Counted from the first letter of the stretch, positions 46,470 to 57,417 are shown. The stretch is 64,000 bases of DNA from Parahoeflea halophila (GCF_900220985.1 NZ_OCPC01000005.1:124001-188000), one strand, 5' to 3'. Notes: generated from the letters alone by a model not told the origin. Numbers and translations: made by a program.

Positions 46470-49400
46470 TCAAAGCCGCCCCAACGCCTTGAGTTCTTGC
46501 AGCGCGGCGGCGTCACGGGCGGACACATCCGGGAACTCAGGGTCGGAGCCAACATCATCGGTAATGCGCCAGGACCGGGCGCATTTGACGCCTTTGGCCA
46601 GTGCCGGCACCACGGCGACGGCTCCGACATCATCGATGCGGAAAGCGTCGTCAGGTCCCGCCACGGTCTCGATCCTGACACCCGAGGTGATGCAGATCTC
46701 GGCGAAATCACTGTCGCCAACCGCATCGACCAGCGCCGGATCGGTGATGTAGACCACCGGCGCGGCTTCCAGCGAAGAGCCGATCCGCTTCTCGCGGCGC
46801 TCGATTTCAAGGGCACCGGTCACCACACGACGCACGGTGCGGATCTTTTTCCATTTGGCCGCCAGCGTATCGTTGCGCCAGTCTGCCGATACGTCGGGGA
46901 ACTGTTCGAGATGCACCGATTCGGCATCGGGATGCCGCGACAGCCACGCCTCTTCCATGGTGAAAGGCAGCATCGGGGCAAGCCATGTCACCAGGCAATC
47001 GAAGATCGTGCGGATGACCTGCAAGGAGGCCTTGCGGCGCTTGCTCGACGGCGCATCGCAATACAGTGCATCCTTTCGGATGTCGAAGTAGAAGGCCGAC
47101 AGCTCGATATTGGCGAAATCGGACAATGCCCGGGAAATGCGCTTGAAATCGAAATTATCGTAGCCGGTGCGCACCAGCTGGTCGAGTTCGAAGAGCCGGT
47201 GCAGCATCAGCCGCTCGAGCTCGGGCATTTCGGAGAGTGCAACCGATTCACCGGCATCATGGGCCAGCGTTCCAAGCATCCAGCGGATGGTGTTGCGGAG
47301 CTTGCGATAGGCGTCGATGTTGGTCTTGATCACGGTTTTGCCGAGACGCTGGTCTTCCCAGTAATCCGTGTTCATGACCCACAGGCGCAGGATTTCGGCG
47401 CCCGACTCCTTCATGATGTCCTGCGGGAACACCTGGTTGTTGAGCGATTTCGACATCTTGCGGCCGTCTTCTGCCATGGTGAAGCCATGGGTGATGACGG
47501 CATCATAGGGCGCGCGGCCGCGGGTGGCGCAGCTTTCGAGCAGCGAGGAGTGGAACCAGCCGCGGTGCTGGTCCGAGCCTTCGAGATAGACATCGGCCGG
47601 CCATTTGAGATCCGGACGGTCCTCCAGGGTGAAGACATGGGTGCAGCCGGAATCGAACCAGACATCGAGAATGTCGGTGACCTGAATCCATTTCGGGTCG
47701 TTCGCCAGATCGCCAAGGAACCGCTCGCGGGCGCCTTCCGCAAACCAGGCATCGGCGCCTTCGGCCTCGAAGGCTTCCAGAATGCGGGCGTCAACGGCTT
47801 CGTCCATCAGCACATTGCCATCCGCATCGGCAAAGACGCAGATCGGCACGCCCCAGGCCCGCTGGCGCGACAGCACCCAGTCCGGGCGGTCCTCGATCAT
47901 GCCGCGCAGGCGGTTCTGTCCGGCGGAGGGGACAAAGCGGGTATCCTCGATGCCCTTGAGCGCACGCGAGCGCAGGGTGGTGCCATCGCCGAAATCCTTG
48001 TCCATGTAGACAAACCACTGCGGCGTGTTGCGGAAGATGATCGGCTTTTTCGAACGCCATGAATGCGGGTAATCGTGCTTCAGACGACCGCGCGCAAACA
48101 GGTTGCCGGCATTGATCAGGGCGGTGATCACGGCCTGGTTGGCGTCGCCCTTCTTGCCCTTGTCGTCGATAACGCGCGCCGGACCGCCTTCGCGGTCAGG
48201 TCCGAGACCGGGAGCGTCCTTGGTGTAGAAACCGGCATCGTCAACGGTGAAGGGGATCACGGACGAGATGCCGCGGGCCTCGAGCTCGCGAGCCGCATCC
48301 ATCCAGGCTTCAAAGTCCTCGCGGCCGTGACCGGGGGCTGTGTGGACGAAACCGGTACCCGCGTCATCGGTGACGTGGTCTCCGGCGATCAGCGGAACCG
48401 GGAACTCGTAACCGCCACCGAGACCCTTCAGCGGGTGTGACGCAACCAAGCCCTGAAGATCGCTCGCCTTGACATCGGACAGGCGTTTGAACTCGAGCTT
48501 GGCCTTTGCAAAACACTCCTCGGCAAGCGCATCGGCAAAGATCAGCTTCTCGCCCGCTTGGGGTCCAAAATCGTTCTCAGCCGCCGTGACCTCATAAAGG
48601 CCATAGGCAATGCGATCGGAGAAGGAGACTGCGCGGTTGCCCGGGATTGTCCAAGGAGTGGTGGTCCAGATGACGACTGAGGCATCCGCAAGTTCCTCCG
48701 AGCCTCCAGCCACCGGAAACTTCACCCAGATGGTGTCGCTCTCATAGGTCTGGTACTCGACCTCGGCCTCGGCCAGTGCCGTGCGTTCGACCACCGACCA
48801 CATGATCGGTTTGGAGCCGCGGTAGAGCTGGCCGGATCTGGCGATCTTAAGCAATTCGCCGGCAATGCGGGCCTCGGACTTGAAGTCCATGGTCTTGTAG
48901 GGCTTGTCGAAATCGCCCTCGATGCCGAGGCGCTTGAATTCTTCCGACTGCACTTCAACCCAGTGCTGGGCCCAGTTGCGGCATTCCTTGCGGAACTCGA
49001 TCATTGCCGCCGGATCTTTCAAATCGGGCTTTTCCTTGCCCTTGGAACGGTAGTTCTCTTCCTCGATCTTCCATTCGATCGGCAGGCCGTGGCAATCCCA
49101 TCCCGGAACATAATTGGAATCAAAGCCGCGCATCTGGAAGGAGCGGGTGATTACATCTTTCAGGATCTTGTTGAGCGCGTGGCCGATATGGATGTTGCCG
49201 TTGGCGTAGGGCGGGCCGTCATGCAGCACGTATTTGGGCCGCCCGGCGGCGCTGGCACGCAGCTTGTCGTAAAGCCGCATCTCCTGCCAGCGCTTGACCA
49301 GCTCCGGCTCCATTTTCGGCAGGCCGCCGCGCATTGGAAAGTCGGTTTCGGGCAGGTTGAGGGTCTGGGAGTAATCGAAGGTGTCGTTGGTGTCGGTCAT
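46470..49400 (-). CDS. ileS: Isoleucyl-tRNA synthetase
   Basis: This is a 976-residue class I synthetase. The ATP site motifs are [18 protein letters not shown] and KMSKS; the editing domain is indicated by [16 protein letters not shown] and [30 protein letters not shown] and [10 protein letters not shown] are also standard. The C-terminal region has KCARSW but not the usual pair of zinc-binding CxxC motifs. The start at 49400 ([11 protein letters not shown]) is chosen over the longer frame to 49637, whose extra residues show no family similarity. It is preceded by a 259-base gap, in which no riboswitch or clear promoter was identified. Confidence 0.95.
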   Translation of the reverse strand: MTDTNDTFDYSQTLNLPETDFPMRGGLPKMEPELVKRWQEMRLYDKLRASAAGRPKYVLHDGPPYANGNIHIGHALNKILKDVITRSFQMRGFDSNYVPGWDCHGLPIEWKIEEENYRSKGKEKPDLKDPAAMIEFRKECRNWAQHWVEVQSEEFKRLGIEGDFDKPYKTMDFKSEARIAGELLKIARSGQLYRGSKPIMWSVVERTALAEAEVEYQTYESDTIWVKFPVAGGSEELADASVVIWTTTPWTIPGNRAVSFSDRIAYGLYEVTAAENDFGPQAGEKLIFADALAEECFAKAKLEFKRLSDVKASDLQGLVASHPLKGLGGGYEFPVPLIAGDHVTDDAGTGFVHTAPGHGREDFEAWMDAARELEARGISSVIPFTVDDAGFYTKDAPGLGPDREGGPARVIDDKGKKGDANQAVITALINAGNLFARGRLKHDYPHSWRSKKPIIFRNTPQWFVYMDKDFGDGTTLRSRALKGIEDTRFVPSAGQNRLRGMIEDRPDWVLSRQRAWGVPICVFADADGNVLMDEAVDARILEAFEAEGADAWFAEGARERFLGDLANDPKWIQVTDILDVWFDSGCTHVFTLEDRPDLKWPADVYLEGSDQHRGWFHSSLLESCATRGRAPYDAVITHGFTMAEDGRKMSKSLNNQVFPQDIMKESGAEILRLWVMNTDYWEDQRLGKTVIKTNIDAYRKLRNTIRWMLGTLAHDAGESVALSEMPELERLMLHRLFELDQLVRTGYDNFDFKRISRALSDFANIELSAFYFDIRKDALYCDAPSSKRRKASLQVIRTIFDCLVTWLAPMLPFTMEEAWLSRHPDAESVHLEQFPDVSADWRNDTLAAKWKKIRTVRRVVTGALEIERREKRIGSSLEAAPVVYITDPALVDAVGDSDFAEICITSGVRIETVAGPDDAFRIDDVGAVAVVPALAKGVKCARSWRITDDVGSDPEFPDVSARDAAALQELKALGRL

Positions 49401-49659
49401 GGTGTCGCAATCTTGTGGGCCGATGGCCCGTGGTGGACAGTGTATCGGAATCGATGAAAGCGGGGCGCGTGATAACGCCGAAATGCCCGGTCTCCAGCGA
49501 GCGCAGCTCAGCGGGAAACCGGGACCATAATTCGTATCGGCGGAGAGCCTATGATCGGGACGACCTTGGTCATGGAGGGGGTTCTTACTGGTTTTTGTTG
49601 CGCGTGAAAAGAACATTGCGCATCGCCGCCGTGCCACAGGCCAATTCGTGCGCCCGGAA

Positions 49660-50406
49660 CTAGAGCCTTGAATAGATCAGCCTTCGCATCAGTGCCGTCA
49701 CGGGCTTGGGTGCTATCCGGCCCAAAACCGCAAAGGTGCGGTTTGCGCTGCCTGGAATCGATGACTTCCTGCCGGCAAGCGCGTCGGCGAGAATCAGCCT
49801 TGCCGCTTCGGCCGGATCCATGGGCTTGCTGGCATCAGCGCCCTTGGGGGCGTGGCGCTCGGCATGCCCGGTCCTGAGCGGCCCTGGAAAGGCAACGGTC
49901 AGGCTCACACCTCTGCTCTTTGCGTGACGTCGCATGCTCTTCGCATAAATCGCCAAAGCATCCTTCGAGGCCGCATAGCTTGCCGCGCCGGGATAGCCGG
50001 TGAAATGGGACAGCGAAGAGACAAACACGGCAGCAGCGCCGCGACGCATTGCACCGGCTTCCAGCAAGCGTGCGAAAATCACCATTGGCGCTTCGGCATT
50101 GATGCGGATGACATCGATATGTGCTTGAGCCTCGATGCTTTCGAAGTGTCCGGTGGCATTGATACCGGCGTTGAGAAAGATCAGCCCATAGGGGCCCGAG
50201 GCGATCAGCTCGGGCAGCGCGGCATCCAACTCCGGGCGGCTCGCAAGATCGCAGCTGATGTGTTTGACGGGATTTTCTGAGGCCGCGGGGGAATCCTTGT
50301 CCAGCACGACAACCTCGTAGCCGCCGGCCTGCAACAAGCTGACCGCCGCGGCCCCGAGCCCGGCACTGCCACCGGTGACCAGAGCACGTTTCGGAGAGCG
50401 GGTCAC
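49660..50406 (-). CDS. SDR-family oxidoreductase
   Basis: This 248-residue short-chain dehydrogenase shows the cofactor motif [11 protein letters not shown], the NAGIN motif and the catalytic Ser/Tyr/Lys set in [22 protein letters not shown]. The C-terminal stretch ends with [12 protein letters not shown]. Substrate is unknown. GTG 50406 is the start, with GGAGG upstream, overlapping the stop of the previous SDR gene by 4 bases. It ends 259 bases before ileS. Confidence 0.85.
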   Translation of the reverse strand: MTRSPKRALVTGGSAGLGAAAVSLLQAGGYEVVVLDKDSPAASENPVKHISCDLASRPELDAALPELIASGPYGLIFLNAGINATGHFESIEAQAHIDVIRINAEAPMVIFARLLEAGAMRRGAAAVFVSSLSHFTGYPGAASYAASKDALAIYAKSMRRHAKSRGVSLTVAFPGPLRTGHAERHAPKGADASKPMDPAEAARLILADALAGRKSSIPGSANRTFAVLGRIAPKPVTALMRRLIYSRL

Positions 50407-51122
50407 AGCCGCCTCCCCGTATAGGCACCACCATTGAGATATTTCACCCATGACAGGGTGACAGGCGATCGGCGCGCGGCAATCGCCGATGCCATCATGG
50501 CGGCGACATCGTCGGGCGCCAAAAACAGCGAGCGCATGAAACCGGGATCATAGCCGGCCTTTTCATGCATGTCTGTCTTTGCCGGACCGGGATGGAGCAC
50601 CTGAACACTCACGTCTGCCTTCCATTCCGACCGCAGCGCCCGCGCCAGGCCGTGCAGGCCCGCCTTCGAGGCAGCATAGGCGGGAACGGCGGCAGACCCC
50701 TTGTGCGCCACGGACCCGATCAGGGTCAGCGTGCCACCGGATTTCTTCAAAAGCGGATAGAGCGCCCGGGCCTGCAACAGGGCTGAGAGAAGGTTTACAT
50801 CCAAGCTTGCGCGAATGGCCTGCGTGCTGTCAATACCATTCACCGCCGCGAATCCCGTCCCGGCGTTGAGCACGGCATTGTCGAGCGTGTCCCAGCCAAA
50901 GTCGCGGATGCCGCGCAAGACCGTCGCGGCTGAGGCTTCGGGATCACTCTGGTCGGCAACTAGATAGCCTGCGCCCGGCGGCAATGTCCCGGCCACCTCT
51001 CCCTCGGATTTCCGGCCCGTCAGCAGAAGCTTGTGACGGCGGGCGAGCTTGGCGGCAAGCGCCAGTCCCAAACCGGTGTTGCCGCCGGTAATCAGAATGC
51101 GTCGCGACTTGGCGCCGATCAT
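50403..51122 (-). CDS. SDR-family oxidoreductase
   Basis: This 239-residue short-chain dehydrogenase has TGGNTGLGLALA as the dinucleotide site, NAG in LNAGTGF, and the catalytic residues in LIGSVAHKGSAAVPAYAASKAG. It resembles the neighbouring SDR only in fold, so it is probably not a recent duplicate. The start overlaps the ribF stop by 4 bases (ATGA), which places both SDRs in a ribF operon. Substrate is unknown. Confidence 0.85.
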   Translation of the reverse strand: MIGAKSRRILITGGNTGLGLALAAKLARRHKLLLTGRKSEGEVAGTLPPGAGYLVADQSDPEASAATVLRGIRDFGWDTLDNAVLNAGTGFAAVNGIDSTQAIRASLDVNLLSALLQARALYPLLKKSGGTLTLIGSVAHKGSAAVPAYAASKAGLHGLARALRSEWKADVSVQVLHPGPAKTDMHEKAGYDPGFMRSLFLAPDDVAAMMASAIAARRSPVTLSWVKYLNGGAYTGRRL

Positions 51123-52108
51123 CCGAGCGGCCCGAAAGTCAGCGCGGCATCGAGAGGCGAAAGGGGCTGCAGCGAGCCAAGAACCGCCCTTGCCTCGGCT
51201 TCATCGATCTTCATCTGCACCACAAGCGCATCAAGATCTTCAAATTTTTCCTCCCCGCGAAGCCGCGACACGAAGGATACCGTGCAGGTTTCGCCGTAGA
51301 GATCGCCGGAAAAATCAAACAGATATGTCTCCAGCAGCAGCGCTGCGCCCTGTTCGGCGACCGTGGGACGGCGACCGAAGCTCGCCACGCCATCATGGAT
51401 GGTCCCGCCGGCGCGGCGAAAGCGCACCGCGTAAATCCCGGGCTCGAGCCCGGTCTCGGGCGGCAACGCCATGTTGGCCGTCGGGTAACCCAAGGTGCGA
51501 CCAAGCTTCTTGCCGTGCAGCACTTCGCCGGAAACAGCAAAACGATAGCCCAGCAGGGCATTCGCCTGGGCGACGTCACCGATCGCCAGTGCATCACGAA
51601 TGCGGCTGGAGGAGACAACCTCGGAATCCTCGGCCTGAAACTGGTCAACAAGCGTGACACCGAAACCATGCCTGACGCCAGAGCGCATCAGGTATTCAGG
51701 ATTGCCTTCGCGGCCCTTGCCAAAATGAAAATCATAACCCGTGACGACATGGTGGACACCAAGCTGTTCACACAGAATGCCGGTGACAAAATCTTCCGCG
51801 CTTTGAGAGGAAAAAGCCTTGTCGAAGGTCTGTTCGACGATGGCATCGAATCCCAGTTGCCCCAGGATCATCGCCTTCATCGGCGCCGGCGTCAGCCGGA
51901 AGACGGGCTGGTCGGGACGAAACACCGAGCGCGGATGCGGCTCGAAACTCAGGACCACGGACGACACGCCAGCGGCCTGGGAAATTTCGGTGGCGCGCGC
52001 CAGCACGGCCTGGTGGCCGCGATGAACGCCGTCGAAATTGCCGATCGCAACGACGCCGCCCTTCAGTTCGCTTGCGAAGGTCCCGGCATTGTCGAAACGC
52101 CGCGCCAT
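51119..52108 (-). CDS. ribF: Bifunctional riboflavin kinase/FAD synthetase
   Basis: This 329-residue enzyme makes FMN and FAD from riboflavin. The N-terminal adenylyltransferase domain has AIGNFDGVHRGHQAVL and later VVSSSRIRDAL; the C-terminal flavokinase domain has LGYPTANMALP, YAVRF and the LLLETYLFDFSGDLYG block. ATG 52108 is preceded by AAAGGAGAG. It follows the HAD phosphatase gene after 22 bases and starts the ribF-SDR-SDR operon. Confidence 0.94.
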   Translation of the reverse strand: MARRFDNAGTFASELKGGVVAIGNFDGVHRGHQAVLARATEISQAAGVSSVVLSFEPHPRSVFRPDQPVFRLTPAPMKAMILGQLGFDAIVEQTFDKAFSSQSAEDFVTGILCEQLGVHHVVTGYDFHFGKGREGNPEYLMRSGVRHGFGVTLVDQFQAEDSEVVSSSRIRDALAIGDVAQANALLGYRFAVSGEVLHGKKLGRTLGYPTANMALPPETGLEPGIYAVRFRRAGGTIHDGVASFGRRPTVAEQGAALLLETYLFDFSGDLYGETCTVSFVSRLRGEEKFEDLDALVVQMKIDEAEARAVLGSLQPLSPLDAALTFGPLG

Positions 52109-52130
52109 GTCTCTCCTTTCTTCGCTGATG

Positions 52131-52985
52131 TCAGGCAAGCCATTCCATCCAGTAGGCTGGGGCCACGCCTTCGGCATCGAGAAATGCCTGGAGGCGGGTT
52201 TCGTCGGTCACCCGTCCCTTGAGGTATTGATTGGCGTGAATTCCACGCGCAATGAAAATCGCCTCAAGACCGTTGTCCAGCGCTCCGCGGATGTCGGTTT
52301 GGACGCCGTCGCCGATTGCCAGCGTGCGTGCCGGATCAGCGTCGCCGCGGATGGCCCGGGCCCGCGCCATCGCCTCGCGATAGATCGGCGCGTGCGGCTT
52401 GCCGGCGATCCGGGTTTCCCCGCCGAGCTCGACATAAAGATCGGCAAGGGCGCCGGCGCAGGGCACAAGCCTGTCACCACGCTCGACCATGCGGTCGGGA
52501 TTGGCACAGATGAATTCGAGGCCGCGTTGACTCAGGCCATCGAGCAATTCGCGATAATCTTCCGCAGTTTCAGTTTCATCATCAAAAAGCCCGGTGCACA
52601 GCACGGCCTGCGCCGCGTCGGGCTCGACCAGGTCAACATCCAGTCCCTCGACCAGCGACAGATCCCGTTCGGGTCCGAGAAAATACAGTGCGCGCGGCGC
52701 CTCCTTGACCAGTTGCCGGGTCACATCGCCCGAGGTCACGATGTCATCCCAGCAGTCAGGATCCACCCCGATCGTGTCGAACTGGCGGATGACCCCCTCG
52801 GCAGGACGCGGCGAATTGGTGATCAGGACAACTGTCTGTCCACGCTGTCGCGCAGCCTTCAGTGCCTCCACAGACAAAGGAAAGGGGTTGACGCCATTGT
52901 GGATGACACCCCATACGTCGCATAGCAGAACGTCGGCACTGCCGGTCAGCTGGTCGAGATCGGTAATCTTGCGGGACATGGGCAC
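52131..52985 (-). CDS. HAD-superfamily phosphatase, TIGR01459/NagD type
   Basis: This 284-residue HAD hydrolase has DVWGVIHNGVNPFP (motif I, the catalytic DxW-type start), TNSPRP (motif II) and the late IGDGVQTDIRGALDNG (motif IV). These features and the length match the TIGR01459 subgroup common in alphaproteobacteria. It probably removes phosphate from small metabolites. A GTG at 52985 follows AAGGA at ideal spacing; the ATG two codons later is the alternative. It precedes ribF in the same direction. Confidence 0.85.
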   Translation of the reverse strand: MPMSRKITDLDQLTGSADVLLCDVWGVIHNGVNPFPLSVEALKAARQRGQTVVLITNSPRPAEGVIRQFDTIGVDPDCWDDIVTSGDVTRQLVKEAPRALYFLGPERDLSLVEGLDVDLVEPDAAQAVLCTGLFDDETETAEDYRELLDGLSQRGLEFICANPDRMVERGDRLVPCAGALADLYVELGGETRIAGKPHAPIYREAMARARAIRGDADPARTLAIGDGVQTDIRGALDNGLEAIFIARGIHANQYLKGRVTDETRLQAFLDAEGVAPAYWMEWLA

Positions 52986-53095
52986 ACGGTTCCTTCCGGA
53001 CCAACGATGTCGCGCAGCTTGTCCCTGATTACAAGACCCCGCCGGAAAAATGCCGTTCGGACGAAATATTCTGCCATCCCGAACAATTCGGATAT

Positions 53096-53127
53096 CTTGA
53101 CTCTCGTTCCCCGCATCCTTATCTCGG
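53096..53127 (+). promoter_or_regulatory. RpoH (heat-shock sigma) promoter of groESL
   Basis: CTTGAC (53096-53101) and CTTATCTCGG (53118-53127) are 16 bases apart. This matches the alphaproteobacterial sigma-32 pattern CTTGAA-N16-CYTATNTNNG with one base difference. Confidence 0.7.
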
Positions 53128-53131
53128 CGTC

Positions 53132-53160
53132 GTTAGCACTCTACAGAGGTGAGTGCTAAC
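53132..53160. promoter_or_regulatory. CIRCE element, HrcA operator of groESL
   Basis: TTAGCACTC (53133-53141), nine bases, then GAGTGCTAA (53151-53159) is a perfect CIRCE; one more base pairs on each side. It lies just downstream of the RpoH promoter and about 70 bases before groES, so HrcA should repress groESL when misfolded protein is low. Confidence 0.97.
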
Positions 53161-53227
53161 GTCCTATCGATGGGGCCCAATTCGGGGCACTCAGCCGCTT
53201 CTGTCATTCGATCAAGGAATATAGACA

Positions 53228-53524
53228 ATGGCAAAAACCAATTTCCGTCCGCTCCACGACCGCGTCGTCGTTCGTCGTGTCGAGTCCGAAGAAAAAACCA
53301 AAGGCGGGATCATCATTCCGGATACCGCCAAGGAAAAGCCACAGGAAGGCGAAGTCATCGCCGTCGGTTCGGGTGTCCGTGACGATGCGGGCAAGCTGGT
53401 CGAGCTCGACGTCAAGGCCGGCGACCGCGTGCTGTTCGGCAAATGGTCGGGCACCGAAGTCAAGCTCGACGGCGAAGACCTTCTGATCATGAAGGAAAGC
53501 GACATCATGGGCATTCTCGGTTAA
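53228..53524 (+). CDS. groES: Co-chaperonin GroES
   Basis: This 98-residue protein forms the heptameric lid of the GroEL cage. The family pattern [27 protein letters not shown] with the mobile-loop region is clear, and the C-terminus [30 protein letters not shown] is standard. It is the first gene of the groESL operon under CIRCE and RpoH-type control. Confidence 0.98.
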   Translation: MAKTNFRPLHDRVVVRRVESEEKTKGGIIIPDTAKEKPQEGEVIAVGSGVRDDAGKLVELDVKAGDRVLFGKWSGTEVKLDGEDLLIMKESDIMGILG

Positions 53525-53594
53525 TCCGGGCATCTGCCGATACAATTCCAATCTGCCTCAAGACTATGGGCCCCAGGCCCGGGAGTTAAGTTAA

Positions 53595-55241
<1,647 letters not shown>

Positions 55242-55294
55242 TAAGGCCATTGGCTTCTTACTGCTGACTGTGCACGCATGTTGCGTGACTTGTG

Positions 55295-55328
55295 AAGGGG
55301 TGGCCACGGGCCGCCCCTTTGCTGTTTT
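55295..55328 (+). terminator. Terminator after groEL
   Basis: An 11-bp stem with one G-U pair (55295-55305 with 55309-55319) has a 3-nt loop and is followed by T-rich bases up to 55328. It lies 54 bases after the groEL stop. Confidence 0.8.
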
Positions 55329-55654
55329 GGCAAAGCTGAATTCCGCGCGTCAATTTTGATTGTGGCGCTTGTTGCAAAATGTAGCTTTGGTGGCCTAATA
55401 TCAGTCAGCAAACCAACCGAGAGAAACGGTTATTTTAGCCATTAGGGTCAAAGTGTTTCAGAGAGAATGCTTTTTCCTGTGTTTTCATCAAGCTGTGCCG
55501 GTGACAAAGACTGACTAGCGGATGTTTGCGGACCTGAAATACGGGTCTGGCAGATATTGTGCCATATCACCAACAGGGGGTCGTGCATGTTGCGCAATCC
55601 TGGTAAAGGGGCTTATCGCATGCTGGATATCATTGGGCACTGCCGAGGTGTACA
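55329..55654. other. Intergenic stretch before the PAS-like gene; no gene seen
   Basis: This AT-richer gap contains a small 5-bp hairpin (55415-55419 with 55427-55431) followed by ATTTT, and presumably the promoter of the small PAS-like gene, which I could not define. No open frame with a convincing start was found. Confidence 0.45.
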
Positions 55655-56101
55655 TTGTTTAAGATAGCTAGAGCGGACAGCATTTCCGGAATTGGCGCGC
55701 AGGTGCAGGGTCTCGAAGTACCCGATCTCGATGTCATTTCCCACTATTGCCGGATCGAAGCCTTCGAAGCCAATCTCGCCACGGGTGTGTTCCAGCTGGG
55801 ACCCGCGGCACGGTACCATCACCAACTCCCCGACCAGGGTGAGTTCGGGCTCTACAATCTGGTCAAGTGTTACGACGATGAATACCGGAACCACGTACTC
55901 GAGCTCTACGAGCTGGCGGCGATGCGACCTTCGTCATTCTGCTTTTCCACCACAATTATGCACACGGATGGAAGCCAGATTCCAATCATGTGCATCGGCG
56001 AATCATCGAACTTCACCGAAGATGGCAATGGCGCCATAAACGGGGTCTTCGTGTTTCCGAAGTTCAAACTGCTCGACAAGGCTCCCCCGATTACGCAGTG
56101 A
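55655..56101 (+). CDS. Small PAS-fold-like protein
   Basis: This is a 148-residue soluble protein. The order of strands and loops, LATGVFQLGPAARYHHQLPD, then LVKCYDDEYRNHVLELYELAA, FCFSTTIMHTDGSQIPIMCIGES and a final GVFVFPKFKLLD, is that of a single PAS domain: a ligand/cofactor core followed by the DGS-type turn. No HTH, kinase or cyclase output domain is joined. The gene begins with TTG at 55655, preceded by GAGG six bases away, and no in-frame ATG is seen near it. I do not recognise a named family; it may be a stand-alone sensor. Confidence 0.62.
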   Translation: MFKIARADSISGIGAQVQGLEVPDLDVISHYCRIEAFEANLATGVFQLGPAARYHHQLPDQGEFGLYNLVKCYDDEYRNHVLELYELAAMRPSSFCFSTTIMHTDGSQIPIMCIGESSNFTEDGNGAINGVFVFPKFKLLDKAPPITQ

Positions 56102-56138
56102 CGACATTCGGCGAAGTGTAATTCCCGGTCAACGAATA

Positions 56139-56165
56139 ATGAACGATATGTTCATAATCGTTCAT
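56139..56165. promoter_or_regulatory. 27-bp palindromic operator upstream of doxX
   Basis: ATGAACGAT (56139-56147) and its exact complement ATCGTTCAT (56157-56165) are 9 bases apart, and the centre contains a further GTTCA copy (56150-56154). A plausible -10 box CATAAT (56153-56158) lies inside. The site is 60 bases before the DoxX gene; a MarR-, HxlR- or TetR-type repressor would fit, but none is adjacent. Confidence 0.65.
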
Positions 56166-56225
56166 CTTTGCGGAACACTGTTTGCCGTGTAGGGGTCTCT
56201 CCAGTTTACGAACCAGGAGTTACCC

Positions 56226-56609
56226 ATGTCTACCAATCTTCAGCTTCTCATTGGCCGCGTGCTGCTGAGCATTATCTTCATCATGGCTGGCGTCAGCAAG
56301 CTCGGCGCGGTCGCGGGCACTGCCGGCTATATGGCCAGCATGGGCGTTCCGCTGCCCAGCATCAGCGTCTGGCTGGTCATCGCGCTCGAAATTCTCGGCG
56401 GCGTTGCCATTCTGCTTGGCGTCTTCACCCGCTATGCCGCCTGGGCGCTGGCCGCCTTCTGCGTTGCGTCTGGCTATCTCGGCCATTTCCAGCCTGAAGA
56501 CCAGATGCAGATGACGAGCTTCATGAAGAACCTTGCCATGGCAGGCGGCTTCATGGCGCTAGCAATTGCCGGCGCAGGCGCGTTGTCGATCGACGCACGC
56601 CGCGCGTAA
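56226..56609 (+). CDS. DoxX-family membrane protein
   Basis: This 127-residue inner-membrane protein has four predicted helices: LLIGRVLLSIIFIMAGVSKL, VWLVIALEILGGVAILLGV, YAAWALAAFCVASGYLGHF and MAGGFMALAIAGAG. The motif GRVLLSIIFIMAGVSKLG is the DoxX family start. DoxX proteins are linked to redox and thiol stress and to quinone-related electron transfer, but their activity is not well defined. ATG 56226 is preceded by AGGAG. A palindromic operator upstream suggests inducible expression, and the gene has its own terminator. Confidence 0.87.
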   Translation: MSTNLQLLIGRVLLSIIFIMAGVSKLGAVAGTAGYMASMGVPLPSISVWLVIALEILGGVAILLGVFTRYAAWALAAFCVASGYLGHFQPEDQMQMTSFMKNLAMAGGFMALAIAGAGALSIDARRA

Positions 56610-56635
56610 AGCTAAGTCCTCTACACAAATAATCG

Positions 56636-56665
56636 AACCCGGTGCCTGTCAGCGCCGGGTTTTTC
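56636..56665 (+). terminator. Intrinsic terminator of doxX
   Basis: A 10-bp stem with one wobble pair (56636-56645 with 56652-56661) and a 6-nt loop is followed by a T-run to 56664. Confidence 0.85.
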
Positions 56666-56719
56666 TTTGCCCTGCCGTCCGCACAGCAAATACCGTGGCA
56701 GATCCGTCAGACGGTCGGA

Positions 56720-57019
56720 TCAGGCCGGCAAACCGGGTTTCACGCTGCGTGCGAACCTGGCGATGATCCAGACCGACCCGATGACGACTGCAGCAGTCAC
56801 CGCCAGCTCGACCGTGCGTGACGCAAAGTAGCCCTCGTCTGCGAACAGCATCAGCAGGGCCCCGACGGTAAGCCCGGTGGAGATCAGCACCGAGAGCATG
56901 GCAGGGAGAATTTCCCCGCGCAGGATGGCTGCATCCGGATTGGCTGACGAAATCCGTGACAGGATGGCAAGCAGAAGCATTGACGACAGGATCACGACCG
57001 ATCCGATGGCGAATTCCAT
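56720..57019 (-). CDS. Small membrane protein of unknown function
   Basis: This 99-residue protein has two to three hydrophobic segments: [19 protein letters not shown] at the start, [19 protein letters not shown] in the middle and [19 protein letters not shown] near the end. There is no cleavable signal or recognised motif. ATG 57019 with GGGG six bases upstream is preferred to a GTG at 57031. It converges with the DoxX gene. Function is unknown. Confidence 0.6.
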   Translation of the reverse strand: MEFAIGSVVILSSMLLLAILSRISSANPDAAILRGEILPAMLSVLISTGLTVGALLMLFADEGYFASRTVELAVTAAVVIGSVWIIARFARSVKPGLPA

Positions 57020-57264
57020 GATAAACCCCACAATCCAAAATCATCCCGATGCCTGGGACGAGGCTGAACCGGTGGAGAAGCGGCTTTGTGGTTGGCGGAG
57101 CCATTCGCTGCGGAGCCCACGAATCAAGAGGCGGCAGAGACGAGGGACGCGTGCAGGCCGGGTCTTTCCCGGGTCACTGACTTTTGGCTGAAAAACGGCA
57201 AAACGCAAGTGGGGCAAGCAGCCGGGCAGCAAAAATAGTTTGACACAGTGCTGGAAAGTGATCC
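57020..57264. other. Non-coding stretch preceding the predicted small RNA
   Basis: No convincing protein frame is present. A perfect TTGACA (57240-57245) on the plus strand is a possible -35 box for the RNA gene downstream, though a good -10 box was not found at the expected distance. A minor hairpin is at 57158-57172. Confidence 0.4.
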
Positions 57265-57400
57265 GGGCTGGAGATGTTGACGTAGATGTTTACGGGTCGC
57301 AGGCTAGTCCCCCCGATCTGACATCCTGCGACATACCTGGCCGGCGGGGTTCCCGATCCCTCGCCGCCACGGCCGCCTCCGCGTGAGGCGGCCTTTTCTT
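57265..57400 (+). ncRNA. Candidate small regulatory RNA
   Basis: The plus strand between the DoxX terminator and hisG has no coding gene, yet ends in an intrinsic terminator. Upstream of it are two stable hairpins: an 8-bp stem (57296-57303 with 57325-57332) and a 7-bp stem with one G-U pair (57343-57349 with 57359-57365). Both loops expose the same heptamer CCCGATC (57312-57318 and 57352-57358), next to further C residues. Duplicated C-rich loops are typical of trans-acting small RNAs that pair with ribosome binding sites. The 5' end is a guess. A distant likeness to the 6S RNA 5' region (GAGATGTT, GGCTAGTCCCC) was noted, but its closing 3' strand is absent. Confidence 0.45.
57371..57400 (+). 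terminator. Intrinsic terminator of the candidate small RNA
   Basis: A perfect 9-bp stem (57371-57379 with 57385-57393) with loop CGCGT is followed by TTTTCTT. The T-run is only on the plus strand, so it does not serve hisG, whose minus-strand stop is 25 bases away. Confidence 0.85.
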
Positions 57401-57417
57401 AACCGCCACGTCCAGAA

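Noticed and set aside
46254..48062. 602-codon open frame on the plus strand opposite ileS
   Set aside because: It lies fully within ileS and its neighbours on the other strand, has low-complexity composition and no family pattern.
57343..57365. tRNA- or tmRNA-like T-arm
   Set aside because: The GGGGTTCCCGATCCC stretch resembles a T-arm, but the loop does not fit the T-loop consensus and no acceptor or D-arm could be built.
57265..57400. 6S RNA identity for the small RNA candidate
   Set aside because: Short matches to the 5' part of enteric 6S RNA exist, but the complementary 3' strand that closes the 6S rod is absent, so I keep it as an unassigned RNA.
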